A stretch of 64,000 nucleotides of DNA from Thraustochytrium sp. TN22 (GCA_013306675.1 JABLUY010000016.1:186001-250000); one strand, 5' to 3'; shown: positions 32,279 to 42,110, counted from the first letter of the stretch. Translations and numbers: made by a program. Notes: generated from the letters alone by a model not told the origin.

Positions 32279-33542
32279 ATGCCGGCGAAGAAGAAGCGCA
32301 GCAGCAGCAGCTGCAGCAGCAGCAGCAGCGGCGGCAGCGGCGCAGTGGAGCAGAAGCAGACCGGCGCCGGGGCGGGGACGGCGCCGGGCGAAGCGGAGGG
32401 CGAGGGCGCAGGCGGGCTGCGCATCGGCGACCTGAGCAACGCCAAGGCGACGGCGTGGCAGGACCCGGCGCGCGATGCGGCGCTGCGCACGCGCGGGTTC
32501 GTGCGCATCGCGCAGATCATCTCGCGCGGCGTGGCCGCGGAGAACAAGCGCAACAAGCCCAAGGAGTACCGGGTGTCGCTCATCCTGGAGCGCATGTGCT
32601 ACGAGAGCGCGTGCACGCGCGACGAGTACGTTGACCTGCGGTCCTTCAAGGTGCTCCTGCACCGCATGGCGGCCGAGAAGGCCAAGCGCCGCACCACGAG
32701 CAACTCGGACGGCTTCAGCTACCCGCTGCTGACGGCGGCGGACTTTGACAAGGCCAGCGGCGCGCCCAGTGCCTCGCTGCATCACCTTTCGTCGGACGCG
32801 CCCGTGCCGCCGCCGGCGCTAGGCCGCTCGTGCGGCCGCGCCACGCCGCCCTCGCTCGCCCTGCAGCAGCACCAGCAGCACCAGCAGCTGCTGCACCACC
32901 ACCACCAGCAACGCTTTCCCCAGCTGCAGCGCTTCGACTTTATGGGCCGCGCGCAGCACCAGCACCAGCACCAGCTCCTCAACCACCACCACGACGCCGA
33001 TGAAGACCTGGCCAGCGCGCTGGGCCTCATCAAGGAGGAGCAGCTCGGGCCCGAGGCTGCTTCCGGCAGCGACCTGGGTTTCGGCCCGTCGGCGGCGTCC
33101 AAACCGCCCACGCCCATTTTGCCGCAGCGCGAGCAGAGCGTCGGCAGCGTCAGCAGCGTCTCGAGTGGCTCGCACAAGATGCTCAAGCTTGAGCCGCGCG
33201 CCCTTGGCTGCTTCGAGGAGGACAACACCACCTCGCGGGCTCTGCTGGATTTCCTGGACTCCTCCTCGGGAACTTTGCCGCTCACGCGCGGCATCTCCAA
33301 CAACAGCACCGGCATGGGTACGCTCATGGAGATGGACTTTACGCCGCTCCCCTTTGGCCACTCGTCGTCCCCCGCCATGCTTTCGCCAATGGCGCCCATG
33401 CCTCCCTATCCCGTCTCGAACGCTTTTTTCCCCGGCGACGAGGAGCCTGACGGAGGGGCCGCCGCCAGCAGCGCAACATCCTCCAGCAACAACTCCAGCG
33501 ACGTCGCGGCCCCCGGCTTCGGAAGCAGCAGCGGCGGCGGCG

Positions 33543-33573
<31 letters not shown>

Positions 33574-34204
33574 CAGCAACAACAGTAACCGCGAAAACAG
33601 CGGGCGTGACCCGGACGGGAAGCCGGGCCTGCGCAAGTCGCTCTCGCTCTCGACCTCGTCTACGCTCTCGACTGCCACCTCGGCGGGATCCGGGTCGCCG
33701 CAGTACCAGCAGAAGCAGCAGCAGCAGCATCAGTCTTCACAGCCCGACCACCTCCTGGATCCCTTTGACGCCAGCAAACTCTGGGCGCTTCAGCAGCCGC
33801 AGCTCGGACCAAGCGCCTACGGCGGCTTTGGTGCCGGCAATTTGAACGGCTCCAACAAAAAGGTGCGCTCTCACAGCGACAGCAATTTGCCCGTCTTTAG
33901 TGGCAACACCGCTGACGCCGTCGCTCCCCTCGAGGACGGCGTCTCGTTTCGGCCCGGCATCCACGGCTCATTCGGCTCCGCCATGCCCTCGCGCCTTTCG
34001 CGCGGCGGCGGTCTGGGCCGCAAGGATCCTCAGGACCGCCACCGCTCCCGCCAGCGCACGCCGCGACGCCGCCAGAGCGTCGCCGGCTCGCGCTTCTTTG
34101 CAGATTCCGACGGCCTCAATGATCGTGGCGATGTTGCCACGCGGCCCGGTGCCCAACTTGGCGGCGCTTGGCAGCGGGCGCGCTGCTTTGCGGGTGCCGA
34201 TTGA
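32279..34204 (+). CDS. Q/S-rich protein with N-terminal KIX-like domain; candidate transcription coactivator
   Basis: A 641-residue protein. The Met at 32279 is chosen because upstream codons are pure GC-repeat. After a Lys/Ser-rich start, residues about 55-140 form a compact helical domain: DPARDAALRTRGFVRIAQII, RVSLILERMCYESACTRDEY and VDLRSFKVLLHRMA. The spacing and the closing pattern E-x-A-x(3)-EY-x-D-L-x-(S/T)-x-K-x-x-L resemble KIX domains of Med15/CBP, which bind activation domains. The rest is low complexity: Gln/His runs, Ser/Asn runs, and a repeated Leu-Ser stretch (SLSLSTSSTLSTATS). The C-terminus is Arg/Ser-rich. The KIX call is by eye. A stramenopile-specific nuclear protein without KIX fold is the alternative. 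Confidence 0.6.
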
Positions 34205-34621
34205 TGACCATGACCATTCTATTGATCTCTTGTTGACATTTTTTTTTCTGTTTCATCCATTCTTTTGCTTGCTCTTCTGCCGAGAATGTTGGGTGAGAAG
34301 AGAAGATCACCTCATCCACCGAAAGTCTTGATGATTGCCGCTGCGGGCTGATTGCTTGCTCTGCAAGGGAGAGCCAAGACTTGCGGCAAAGAGGGACTCG
34401 GACTGTCTGTTTATGAGTTGAGGGCCTGCTCCTGTGCCTACACTACAAAGACCCGGCATCCGCCGTGTGCGTGTCCTGGCACCACAAAAAGTCTTTGCAC
34501 AGTCGCTCACGGCTTTGGCCGACTTACATCGAGGTTGCATCGCATTCACTCGTGTTGGCCGGAAAACGGCAAACGCGTGAAGGTTTGGCACATTCTCAGG
34601 CGTCGTAAACGAATTCATCAG

Positions 34622-34943
34622 TGGGCTTGAGCCACACGAACTCGCGCTGCGCTCGCTCAAGTTGAGCTCGTGCAACTTTTCAGCTCGCGCAACCTTTGAG
34701 CTCGCGCAAATCTTGAGCTCGCGCAACTTTTGAGCTCGCCCAAGCTGCGCTCGCGCAAGCTGTGGGCTTGAGCCACACAAATTCGCGCTGCGCTCGCTCG
34801 AGATGAGATCGCGCAACTTGCGCTCGCTCAAGTTGAGCTCGTGCAACTTTTCAGCTCGCGCAAATCTCGAGCTCGCGCAACTTTTCAGCTCGCGCAACTT
34901 TTCAGCTCGCGCATGATGCGCTCGCGCAAGCTGCGCCAGCATC
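34622..34943. repeat. Minisatellite of GAGCTCGCGCAACTTTT-type units
   Basis: About 320 bp of 16-18 bp units (consensus GAGCTCGCGCAACTTTTCA) organised into two longer repeats of ~143 bp, each starting GGGCTTGAGCCACAC (34624 and 34767). It lies between the convergent KIX-like and vWA genes. The minus strand stays open through it (repeat peptide ARAEKLHELNLSER), but nothing else supports coding. The rest of 34205-35019 shows no gene. Confidence 0.85.
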
Positions 34944-35019
34944 GAGCTGACGTTCATTTTGAGCCGACATTCCTTTCGCACTTGAATATTTATGTCATCC
35001 GAGTCAGGCAGTGGGGAAA

Positions 35020-37443
35020 TCAGCCAATGAGTGCATCGAGCGCGACCTTCATGTCGTAAATGCCCTCCTCTGTAAGAGCGGAAAAGACCGTCGAGGAGGC
35101 ACCCGTAATGGCGGCCAGATCGCTGAGGTGCGAGGAACCCGTGGAAACCGTGGCAGCAAAGACGTGGACGTTGGCACTGTAGGTGGAGGCGGCGTTGGCC
35201 ACAATGTTCTCGAGCTTGTTCTTGGACTTGGTCTTATCGTCGAGCGTGGAAGTGCCGTGCGTGAGGAGGAGAACGACAACCTCGCGCGCGTACGAGTCGC
35301 CGAAGATCTCGGACTGCGCCGTCTGGAGAGTCGGGAGGTAGCACTGCTTGGAGCCCTGGGCGCCGTACTCGCGACCCCTGCGGATGAGCTTCCTGGAGGA
35401 GCGCGTGGTGTCCTTCCAGAAGCTATCGCCTCCACGCGCGTCGGAGACGGCGCAGGATGAGGAGGCCAGGCCGACGCGGAAGGAGGCAGCCTTGTCCATA
35501 ATGAACTTGCGCACCTTGTTGGCGAAGTTGAAGAGCTGGTCCTGGCACGACTGGCCGGTGAGCGCCGCGGCGCAGAGCGTTTCCTGGGCGGCGGAGATGA
35601 CGGAGCGGTCGTAGGCGAGGAAGAGATCCACCGAGGCCAGACTACGCTCGCCGTCGTCAACGATGGGCTCGCGGTAAGCGGTGGGCGGCGGCGTGGAGTA
35701 GGCCGTGGTAGTGCAGAGCGAGGCGTCGAGCTCCTCAAGCACGGTGTCCACGTCGGCCCAGGTGGAGGCAGTGAAGATGTTCTCGGCGAAGCTGTCCTCG
35801 TCGTTGGTGGAGACGACCTTGGAATCATCGTAGGTGAGGCACTCCACCTCACTCGGGTCGGCGGTGGTCACGTCGAAGCCAGCGGAGCACCACTCCGTGT
35901 CGTCGTCCCAGAGGCAGGCTCGGTTCGTGGCGCGCTCAACGCAGCACGAGCTGCCTTCGAGAGCGCCGGTGAAGAAGTCTTCCATGGAGCTGCGGCCGTC
36001 AACGTTGGGCACGCCGACGAGCGCGATGCGCACGCCATCGCCACGCAGCAGCGCGGCGCGCTGGGGCACGATGTTGGTGATGTAGTCGCAGCGCGTGCGA
36101 CTCGTGTACGGGCTCTTGGAGCGCCACTCCCAGACGCCGTCGCCGTAGTTCTGGAAGGGCGTGCCGTCGGTGACGACAATGACAACCTTGTCCTGGCCCT
36201 CCTGGTAGTTGGCCTGCATGTGTGCGCGCACCATATCAAAGGCCTCGGCGAGGTCGGTGCAGCACTCGAGCGAGGAGGAGGCGACGTCGGCGTCGACGGC
36301 AGACTCGAAGGCGGCCTGCGAGGCGAAGGTCTGCAGCGGGATGCGAACCGCCGTGTTGGCCTGGCTGCCAAAGGTGGCGACGCCGATGCGCGAGGTGCCC
36401 CCGAAGCCGACGCTGCTGCCGACGCCCTTGACAATGGCCATCATCTCGTCCTGGAAGCGCGAGAGCTCCATGGACTCGGAGGTGTCGACGAGCACCATGA
36501 CGTCGCGCGAGACGTCCTCGCAGCCGGGCGTCCAGGCCTTGCAAATCTTGTCGAGCGAGGCGTCCACGAGCGGGTCGAGCTCCCAGGTCTCCACGGAGAA
36601 GGCGTGGTCCGCAATGGGCGTGGACACGAGCGGCGTGTAGGCCATGGTGCCGCACGAGGTCTGCGAGGGGCTCACGTCGGTGTTGGTGTAGCAAATCTCG
36701 TTGTCCGGGAGCGTGCCCTTGAAGTAGTCGATGTTGACGAGCTTCGCCGGGTCCTTGTGCGGCACGCCGATGAAGAAGACGCGCACGCCCATCTCCTTGA
36801 GCTTGCGCATCTCCTCCGGCACCAACTCGGTAGCGTACTCGACGCGCTTCTCGTCGCGCTTGTTCTTGGTGCTCTGCGTCCATACATCGAGCGACATGCC
36901 GCGACTGCTGTAGAAGCTCTTGGCGCGCGAGTCGCCCTTGACGCCGTAGTCGCCGCTCAGGTAGTTGATGTACGGCTGGCCGTCCGTCACGAAGAAGGCA
37001 ATGTTCTCAAATCCGCTTGCCAGGCTGCTGTCGCTGAACATCTCCTGCGCCAGGATGGCCGCCTCAGCGTGCGTCGTACAGCACCGCAGCGGCGTCTGAC
37101 CGCGCACATTCGCGTTGACCGCCGTCTCAAAGGTCTCCGGCGTGAACTCCGTGAACGGGATGCGCTCCTCGATGTACTGGTTGAAAGTAATCACGCCGGC
37201 CTCATACTTGGCGCCGTCCGCCGTGTTGCGGAATCCGCAAAAGGTGGAGATGATGAAGTCCATCATGTCCTCGTCGAAGTGCGTCTGCTCAATGCTCAGG
37301 CTTCCGTCCAGGATGAACAGGATGCGCCGGTTCGCCGGGTCGCACTCCTGATACTTCGTGCAGTTGATCACGGCCTCCGCGCCGCGCGGGGCCACCACGG
37401 CCGCCAGCGCCAGCGCCAGCCACGTCGTCACCGCACGCATCAT
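35020..37443 (-). CDS. Secreted protein with three von Willebrand factor A domains
   Basis: An 807-residue protein with a clear signal peptide (Met-Met-Arg, then a 16-residue hydrophobic Ala/Leu core ending near GAEA). Three vWA domains follow. The first, near residue 42, has FILDGSLSIEQ and a full metal-site-like DxSxS. The second, near 315, has VMVLVDTSESM, also DxSxS. The third, near 605, has LFLAYDRSVISA, where the second Ser becomes Val. Each is followed by a Rossmann-like VTDG, VVTDG or LLTHG segment. Cys pairs between domains (CDP, CGF, CCTT, CCVE) suggest disulfides. Such proteins bind matrix or partners at the cell surface. No transmembrane segment or GPI signal is seen at the C-terminus, so release or wall association is likely. 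A second Met lies one codon in. Confidence 0.9.
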   Translation of the reverse strand: MMRAVTTWLALALAAVVAPRGAEAVINCTKYQECDPANRRILFILDGSLSIEQTHFDEDMMDFIISTFCGFRNTADGAKYEAGVITFNQYIEERIPFTEFTPETFETAVNANVRGQTPLRCCTTHAEAAILAQEMFSDSSLASGFENIAFFVTDGQPYINYLSGDYGVKGDSRAKSFYSSRGMSLDVWTQSTKNKRDEKRVEYATELVPEEMRKLKEMGVRVFFIGVPHKDPAKLVNIDYFKGTLPDNEICYTNTDVSPSQTSCGTMAYTPLVSTPIADHAFSVETWELDPLVDASLDKICKAWTPGCEDVSRDVMVLVDTSESMELSRFQDEMMAIVKGVGSSVGFGGTSRIGVATFGSQANTAVRIPLQTFASQAAFESAVDADVASSSLECCTDLAEAFDMVRAHMQANYQEGQDKVVIVVTDGTPFQNYGDGVWEWRSKSPYTSRTRCDYITNIVPQRAALLRGDGVRIALVGVPNVDGRSSMEDFFTGALEGSSCCVERATNRACLWDDDTEWCSAGFDVTTADPSEVECLTYDDSKVVSTNDEDSFAENIFTASTWADVDTVLEELDASLCTTTAYSTPPPTAYREPIVDDGERSLASVDLFLAYDRSVISAAQETLCAAALTGQSCQDQLFNFANKVRKFIMDKAASFRVGLASSSCAVSDARGGDSFWKDTTRSSRKLIRRGREYGAQGSKQCYLPTLQTAQSEIFGDSYAREVVVLLLTHGTSTLDDKTKSKNKLENIVANAASTYSANVHVFAATVSTGSSHLSDLAAITGASSTVFSALTEEGIYDMKVALDALIG

Positions 37444-39089
37444 TCTAGAATCTATTCTTTCGAGCTAGAGTCGCTAGCTCCCTACAGCAACTGTGCCGCT
37501 GCAATGTTTCTGGTTTGCTTGGCCCATAGCTCGGCAAGCACGCCGTGCGGCCACGGCTCGAGCACGCCCTCGCGACGCCGCGGCAGGACCCGCCGCGGCG
37601 CCGGCCTCCACTCGGGGCGCCACTGACCCTCCCGCGTCGGCTTTTGTCCATCGCCCGTGCACGAGACAGAGCGCCAGGGCAGAGTTGGAAGCGAAAGCTA
37701 GCAAAGTCCCAACCGCCGTTAACGGTCGCCCCACGCCCCACCCAAAAGCACGCGAACCTACCGAGCGACCCGGGCCCGGAGCAAGTAAGCAAGGCCTATC
37801 TGGCCCTGTCAAGCCTTGAGCGCAGCCGCAGCGCGTCGGACAGCCTGCTTTTTGCGGCCGCGTCAACTCGAAGTGAGCTGCTAGCTAGAATCAAGCGGGT
37901 GAAGAAGTGACTCGCGAGTCGCCGCCGGAGCGCGCAGCAGTGCCGATCTGGGGTGGCCAGCAACATGGCTGCAAGGGACGATCGCGCTGTGGGCTGAACG
38001 ACAAGCAAGTAAAACAAAGGCATGGCAAGCAAACAAGCGCATGACAACCAAACGCTTGCAGTTAAGTTAGTGACAACCACGACTCTGGAGGGTCACTACA
38101 GAGCGCAGGCTCGTTGACTGCGACTCTTCGTAACTATCCCGCCAAGTTGCGGGCAGATTCGCGGAATTGTCGTCCAACGAGAGGTACAATTTTGCGATAC
38201 GTTCCTGCGCTGGCTCGTCAGAAAGCGTCAGCTGGCTCGACAGCGAGCCGCAACTCTTCGTGTCCCGCAACCAGCGCCTACGTCCCAAGCTCGGAAGCGC
38301 TCAATCTTGTGCTTCCATTGCCGAGGTGCCAAGGCAGCTGGCAGCGTCGGCGACTGCACGACTCGAAGACGGCTGTGCGAGGTGGAGGTCCATATGCACT
38401 TTGAACCGGCTGGACGGCGATAGCCTGGAGTGAAAGGGGGAGGCCTGGAGCGAAAAGCTAGTTGCCTTGGATGCGAATGCGGCAACGGTTGCCCTGGTTG
38501 CTACAAGGATTGCAGCGATGTGGCGGCTCAAGCATGGCGCGCTCTCAGCGCACCGCGCGCGCGCGCGCATGTGGTCATGCAAGGTTGCACAATCGCGCAC
38601 ACCGCCTGAGTTCTGTCAGTCTTGCAAGATCTGTCGTTGGTCGGGTGTTCTTGCAGCCTGCCAGTGGCAGGCCGGCCTGAGCGGCCGTTCTTGAGGCGCG
38701 CCACTGACAATGAGACTCATCTGACTCACCGCGCAATGTTCTCCAGCTCACCCCCAAGCCCAGGCTGCTCTTGCTCTGTGCACGAGGTCTAGCTAGCTAG
38801 TGCACCGCACTTGGCCACATTGCCTTGCTTGCTTCCAGGCTCACTTTGCTTGCTCTCGTGCTCGCTTGCTTGCTTGCTTTTGCTTCCTTGCTTTCACATG
38901 CTTGCTTTTGCTTGCTTGCTTTTGCTTGCCTTTGCTTGCTTTGCTTTTGCTTTCTTTTGCTTGCTTGCTGGGCCGTGTTGCTTGGCCCTGTTGCTTGCAC
39001 GTTGTTCTCGTCGTCACACACGCCGCGGTGGTGCTGCAGGACTTCATCAAGTTGCGGGCTTTGCTGCGCTAAGACTTGCAACCGATGCT
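37444..39089. other. Intergenic between divergent vWA and WDR83 genes
   Basis: About 1.65 kb, lower in GC than the coding DNA. I see no supportable gene; frames are short (under 135 codons) and overlapping. The last 270 bp hold a GCTT-rich repeat. Confidence 0.5.
38821..38990 (+). repeat. TTGCTTGC / CTTTTGCTTG repeat
   Basis: About 170 bp of interspersed GCTT tetramers and CTTTTG units, pyrimidine-rich on the + strand, 100 bp upstream of the WDR83 start. The extended frame through it (to 38811) is a by-product; WDR83 homology starts only after 39090. Confidence 0.85.
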
Positions 39090-40007
39090 ATGCGCGAGGC
39101 GCGGCGCACAGAGCTGCGCGGCGCAGGTCGCGCAGGGGCGACGCTGGCGGCATGCTTCGCCGGCAAGTACGTGCTGACGGCGGGCGGCGACCGCAGCGTG
39201 CGGCTGTGGAATCCGACGCGCGATGAGGGCGAGCGCGAGGTGGCGGTCTTCGAGGGCCCGCACGGGTACGAGCTGGTGGACGTGGCAGTGAGCGCGGACA
39301 GCGACGTGATGGCGTGCTGCGGCGCGGACAAGTGCGGGTTCGTGTGGGACGTGGACGCGCAGAAGGTGGTGCGGCGGCTGCAGGGCCACCGCGGCGCGCT
39401 GACGGCCACGCGGTTCGCGGCGCGCAAGGATAGCCTTGTGCTGACGGGCGGCAAGGACTGCACGGTGCGCGTCTTCGACCTGCGGTCGCATGACCCGGCC
39501 GCCGTCATGACACTGGAGGGCTTCAAGGATAGCGTCACGGCCGTGGGCGCCGCGGCTGAGTCCATTCTGGCCACCTCAGCGGACGGCTCTCTGCGCGTGT
39601 ACGACGTGCGTCAGGCGCGCGTGGCGGTGGACCGCTTTGGCCGCGCACTATCGAGCCTGGATGTGGACGTGGAGCAGAACTGTGCGCTGGTCGCCTGTCT
39701 GGACCCGGGCGTGGTCACCTTTACAGACCTCGGCTCAGGGCGCGTCTTGCAGACATGCCGCGGCCACGAAAACAAGGAGAATCGTATCCCAGCTCGCCTG
39801 TTCCCTCTTGGTCCTGCCACGTACGCTTGTGCAGGCTCCGAGAATGGCGAGCTCTGGCTCTGGGCCCTTGGAACGGGCCGTGAGGCCCTCCGATTGCAAG
39901 TCCAGCGCGGCCCGCTCAGTGCCTTGGCGGTCTCTCGAGCTCATGGCCATGTTCTCACGGCTGCGTACGATGGCTGCATGCTTGTGCATGAGCTTGTGGC
40001 GAGCTGA
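39090..40007 (+). CDS. WDR83: WD40-repeat protein, WDR83/MORG1-like
   Basis: A 305-residue seven-bladed WD40 protein. The blade order and loop text follow WDR83: GKYVLTAGGDRSVRLWNP (family: GNYCLTCGSDKTLKLWNP), GYELVDVAVSADSD, VWDVDAQKVVRRLQGHRGAL, LTGGKDCTVRVFDLRS, LATSADGSLRVYDVRQ, and GHENKE before the sixth blade (family GHKNQE). WDR83 is a scaffold for ERK and mTOR signalling in animals and associates with spliceosomal complexes. The Met at 39090 gives a length close to the human 315 residues. The frame runs upstream into GCTT repeat, which is not part of the protein. It is convergent with H2A. Confidence 0.88.
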   Translation: MREARRTELRGAGRAGATLAACFAGKYVLTAGGDRSVRLWNPTRDEGEREVAVFEGPHGYELVDVAVSADSDVMACCGADKCGFVWDVDAQKVVRRLQGHRGALTATRFAARKDSLVLTGGKDCTVRVFDLRSHDPAAVMTLEGFKDSVTAVGAAAESILATSADGSLRVYDVRQARVAVDRFGRALSSLDVDVEQNCALVACLDPGVVTFTDLGSGRVLQTCRGHENKENRIPARLFPLGPATYACAGSENGELWLWALGTGREALRLQVQRGPLSALAVSRAHGHVLTAAYDGCMLVHELVAS

Positions 40008-40386
40008 CCGTAAGATTTCGCGATCGAACGACCTCGCGAGCGGAAAAGCCGAACATGCGAGGGGGCGTGGTCGATCGCAACCTTGCTGAGACGGGCTCGT
40101 CCGCTCGCTCAGAAGCGCAACACGGTTTGCCTTTGACTGTGAGCGCAGATCGAGCAGAGTGACGGACGATCATCATGGACGGCGATACCCAAGAAACCGT
40201 TGTTGAGACTCGGGTGTCCTCCTTCGCACAAAAGCAAACGAAGCACAAACAAGACGTTGAGTCAAGGTGAAAGTAGAACAGGCGCACAACAGCTTATAAT
40301 GTACACTCATGCAACTTCGAGGACTGCAAGGCGCAGCACGAGCTCGGTCGCGCTCGCCTTGCATATCATTGCACGGCCATGGTGGT
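40008..40386. other. Convergent 3' intergenic, WDR83/H2A
   Basis: 379 bp holding the two 3' UTRs. No animal-type histone 3' stem-loop was identified by eye near the H2A stop. Confidence 0.4.
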
Positions 40387-40770
40387 CTACTGGGGCGCGG
40401 CCTTCTTCTTGGAGGGCATGAGCACGGCGTGGATGTTGGGGAGGACACCACCGGAGGCGATGGTGACGTTGCCGAGCAGCTTGTTGAGCTCCTCGTCGTT
40501 GCGGACGGCGAGCTGGATGTGGCGCGGGATGATGCGGGCCTTCTTGTTGTCGCGCGCGGCGTTGCCGGCGAGCTCGAGGATCTCAGCGGCGAGGTACTCG
40601 AGCACGGCGGCCATGTAGACCGGAGCGCCGCCACCCACGCGGTTGGCGTAGCCGCCCTTCTTGAGGTAGCGGGCGATGCGGCCCACGGGGAACTGGAGGC
40701 CGGCCTTGGCGGAGCGCGTCGTCGACTTGCCGCCCTTCTTGCCGCGGCCGCCCTTGCCCTTGCCCGACAT
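40387..40770 (-). CDS. H2A: Histone H2A
   Basis: A 127-residue core histone. The tail [20 protein letters not shown] leads to [20 protein letters not shown], then [40 protein letters not shown], and [20 protein letters not shown]. The acidic-patch residues are present. The C-terminus ends KKKAAPQ and lacks the SQ(E/D) motif of H2A.X, so this is a canonical replication-type H2A. The Met at 40770 is exact for the family; the much longer open frame upstream is antisense to the promoter and H2B. It forms a head-to-head pair with H2B. Confidence 0.98.
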   Translation of the reverse strand: MSGKGKGGRGKKGGKSTTRSAKAGLQFPVGRIARYLKKGGYANRVGGGAPVYMAAVLEYLAAEILELAGNAARDNKKARIIPRHIQLAVRNDEELNKLLGNVTIASGGVLPNIHAVLMPSKKKAAPQ

Positions 40771-40964
40771 TCTGCTGGTGGCTTGCTGGAGCTGACTGGT
40801 GCTGCGACTCGCTGTGCTTGTCTGGTCCGGAGCTCGAGTTGCGGTTCTGCTCGCCCGCGCCGCCGCCCTGCGCCGGCCCGAGCGCCGAGCGGGAGCCCCC
40901 GGAGAGCGAGAGCGCCTGAAGGGCGGGCGGTCAGCGTGCTGGTCGGTTGGCCGAGCGCGGCCAG

Positions 40965-40984
40965 AACCCGGCGCGCGCCGGGTT
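40965..40984. promoter_or_regulatory. 20-bp perfect palindrome, copy 1
   Basis: AACCCGGCGCGCGCCGGGTT is its own reverse complement. The same element recurs 142 bp away in the same promoter. Confidence 0.8.
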
Positions 40985-41106
40985 TTGTGGTGCGAGCGAA
41001 CCGGACCGCGCGAGCGCCGGCCCCGAGGCGGGGAGAGCGGGGAAAATCTTCTGGCGGGTGCAGGTGGCCAAGCAGGGGAAGGGTGGTTCTCGCGTACGAG
41101 AATCAA

Positions 41107-41125
41107 AACCCGGCGCGCGCCGGGT
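41107..41125. promoter_or_regulatory. Palindrome, copy 2
   Basis: AACCCGGCGCGCGCCGGGT matches copy 1 over 19 bp and is a perfect 18-bp palindrome internally (41108-41125). Confidence 0.8.
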
Positions 41126-41166
41126 CGCGGGGGAGGCGCAGCGGCGGCAAGGGAGGGAGGGCGGGC

Positions 41167-41176
41167 GCGCGGGAAA
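41167..41176 (-). promoter_or_regulatory. E2F/DP-type site
   Basis: The minus strand reads TTTCCCGCGC, a match to the E2F consensus TTTSSCGC, 114 bp before the H2B start. It fits S-phase control of histone genes; binding is inferred. Confidence 0.5.
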
Positions 41177-41289
41177 AACGGGGGAGCGCGCGGCGGGCGG
41201 CGGGCGCGCGGCGGAGGCAAACCAGCAACTCGACGAGCGACAGCAGCAGCCGCAGCAGCAGCAGCAGCAGCACCCGCACCACTAGCAAG

Positions 41290-41652
41290 ATGGCCGGCAG
41301 CAGCAAGGGCGTGAGCAAGAAGGCCGCCAAGAAGGCCACGAAGACGGCTGGCGACAAGTCGAAGAAGCGCGCGAAGCGCTCGGAGACCTACTCCTCGTAC
41401 ATCTACAAGGTGCTCAAGCAGGTGCACCCGGACACCGGCATCTCCAAGAAGTCCATGAGCATCATGAACTCCTTCATCAACGATGTCTTCGAGCGTCTCG
41501 CCACCGAGGCTGGCAAGCTCGGCAAGTACAACGACAAGGCCACCCTCTCCTCGCGCGAGGTCCAGACCGCCGTGCGCCTTGTCCTCCCCGGCGAGCTCGC
41601 CAAGCACGCCGTCTCTGAGGGCACCAAGGCGGTGACCAAGTTCACCAGCTAA
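41290..41652 (+). CDS. H2B: Histone H2B
   Basis: A 120-residue core histone. A Lys/Ala/Ser tail ([20 protein letters not shown]) precedes [40 protein letters not shown], and the C-terminal helix [20 protein letters not shown] ending KFTS. The C-terminal Lys that is ubiquitinated in other eukaryotes (AVTKFTS) is present. The start is the first Met after the CAG-rich leader. The 3' flank is an unusual tandem array of its own UTR sequence. Confidence 0.98.
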   Translation: MAGSSKGVSKKAAKKATKTAGDKSKKRAKRSETYSSYIYKVLKQVHPDTGISKKSMSIMNSFINDVFERLATEAGKLGKYNDKATLSSREVQTAVRLVLPGELAKHAVSEGTKAVTKFTS

Positions 41653-41660
41653 ACCTGATG

Positions 41661-42110
41661 ACCTATTCTCTGCCTGTGTAAATTGCCTTTTCTCCAGAGC
41701 ATGAACTTGAACTTGCCCTTGTTGGTTGTTGCCAAGCTCACCGGCGACGATGGGACCTGGCCAACGAGAGAAAGCGCCGTGCAGCTGGCATGACCGCTGC
41801 CAAGCTCACCTGCGACGACGGGACCTGACCAACGGGAGAAGACGTCGAGGCGAGGAGGCTCACTGGCGTGCACGGAAGACCTATTCTCTGCCCTTTCTTC
41901 ACAGCATGATCTTCTTCATCTTGTTGGTTGCATGCAGCTGGCATGACCGCTGCCAAGCTCACCTGCGACGACGGGACCTGGCCAACGAACGAAGGCGTCG
42001 AGGCGAGCTGGCTTGGACGCATGGCCTAAAGTGATTCTCTGCCCGTGTAAACTACCCCTCCTCCAGAGCCTGAACTTGAAGTATTTACCTAGTTGGTTGC
42101 ATGCACCGTC
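41661..42110 (+). repeat. Tandem array of H2B 3'-flank units
   Basis: Two alternating modules repeat downstream of H2B. Module A is ATTCTCTGCC...CTCCAGAGC.TGAACTTGAA...GTTGGTTG, at about 41664, 41882 and 42033. Module B is GCCAAGCTCACCTGCGACGA followed by CGGGACCTG.CCAACG, at about 41730, 41797 and 41953. The A copy nearest H2B is the native 3' UTR; the others are diverged copies. No protein is encoded. Confidence 0.85.

Larger units (their letters stand above)
40771..41289. promoter_or_regulatory. Bidirectional H2A/H2B promoter
   Basis: 519 bp between two divergent histone start codons. It contains two copies of the same GC-rich palindrome, a 16-bp dyad TTCTCG-CGTA-CGAGAA (41087-41102), an E2F-type site (GCGCGGGAAA, 41167-41176), and CAG repeats (about 41240-41272) in the H2B leader. 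Coordinated S-phase expression of both genes is expected from this arrangement. Confidence 0.8.

Noticed and set aside
31457-32785. Long minus- and plus-strand ORFs in the GC-rich tract
   Set aside because: Absence of T removes stop codons by composition; the translations are only Arg/Ala/Gly/Pro repeats.
40008-40386. Animal-type histone stem-loop after H2A
   Set aside because: No GGYYCTT-loop-AAGRRCC arrangement was found within a plausible distance of the stop codon.
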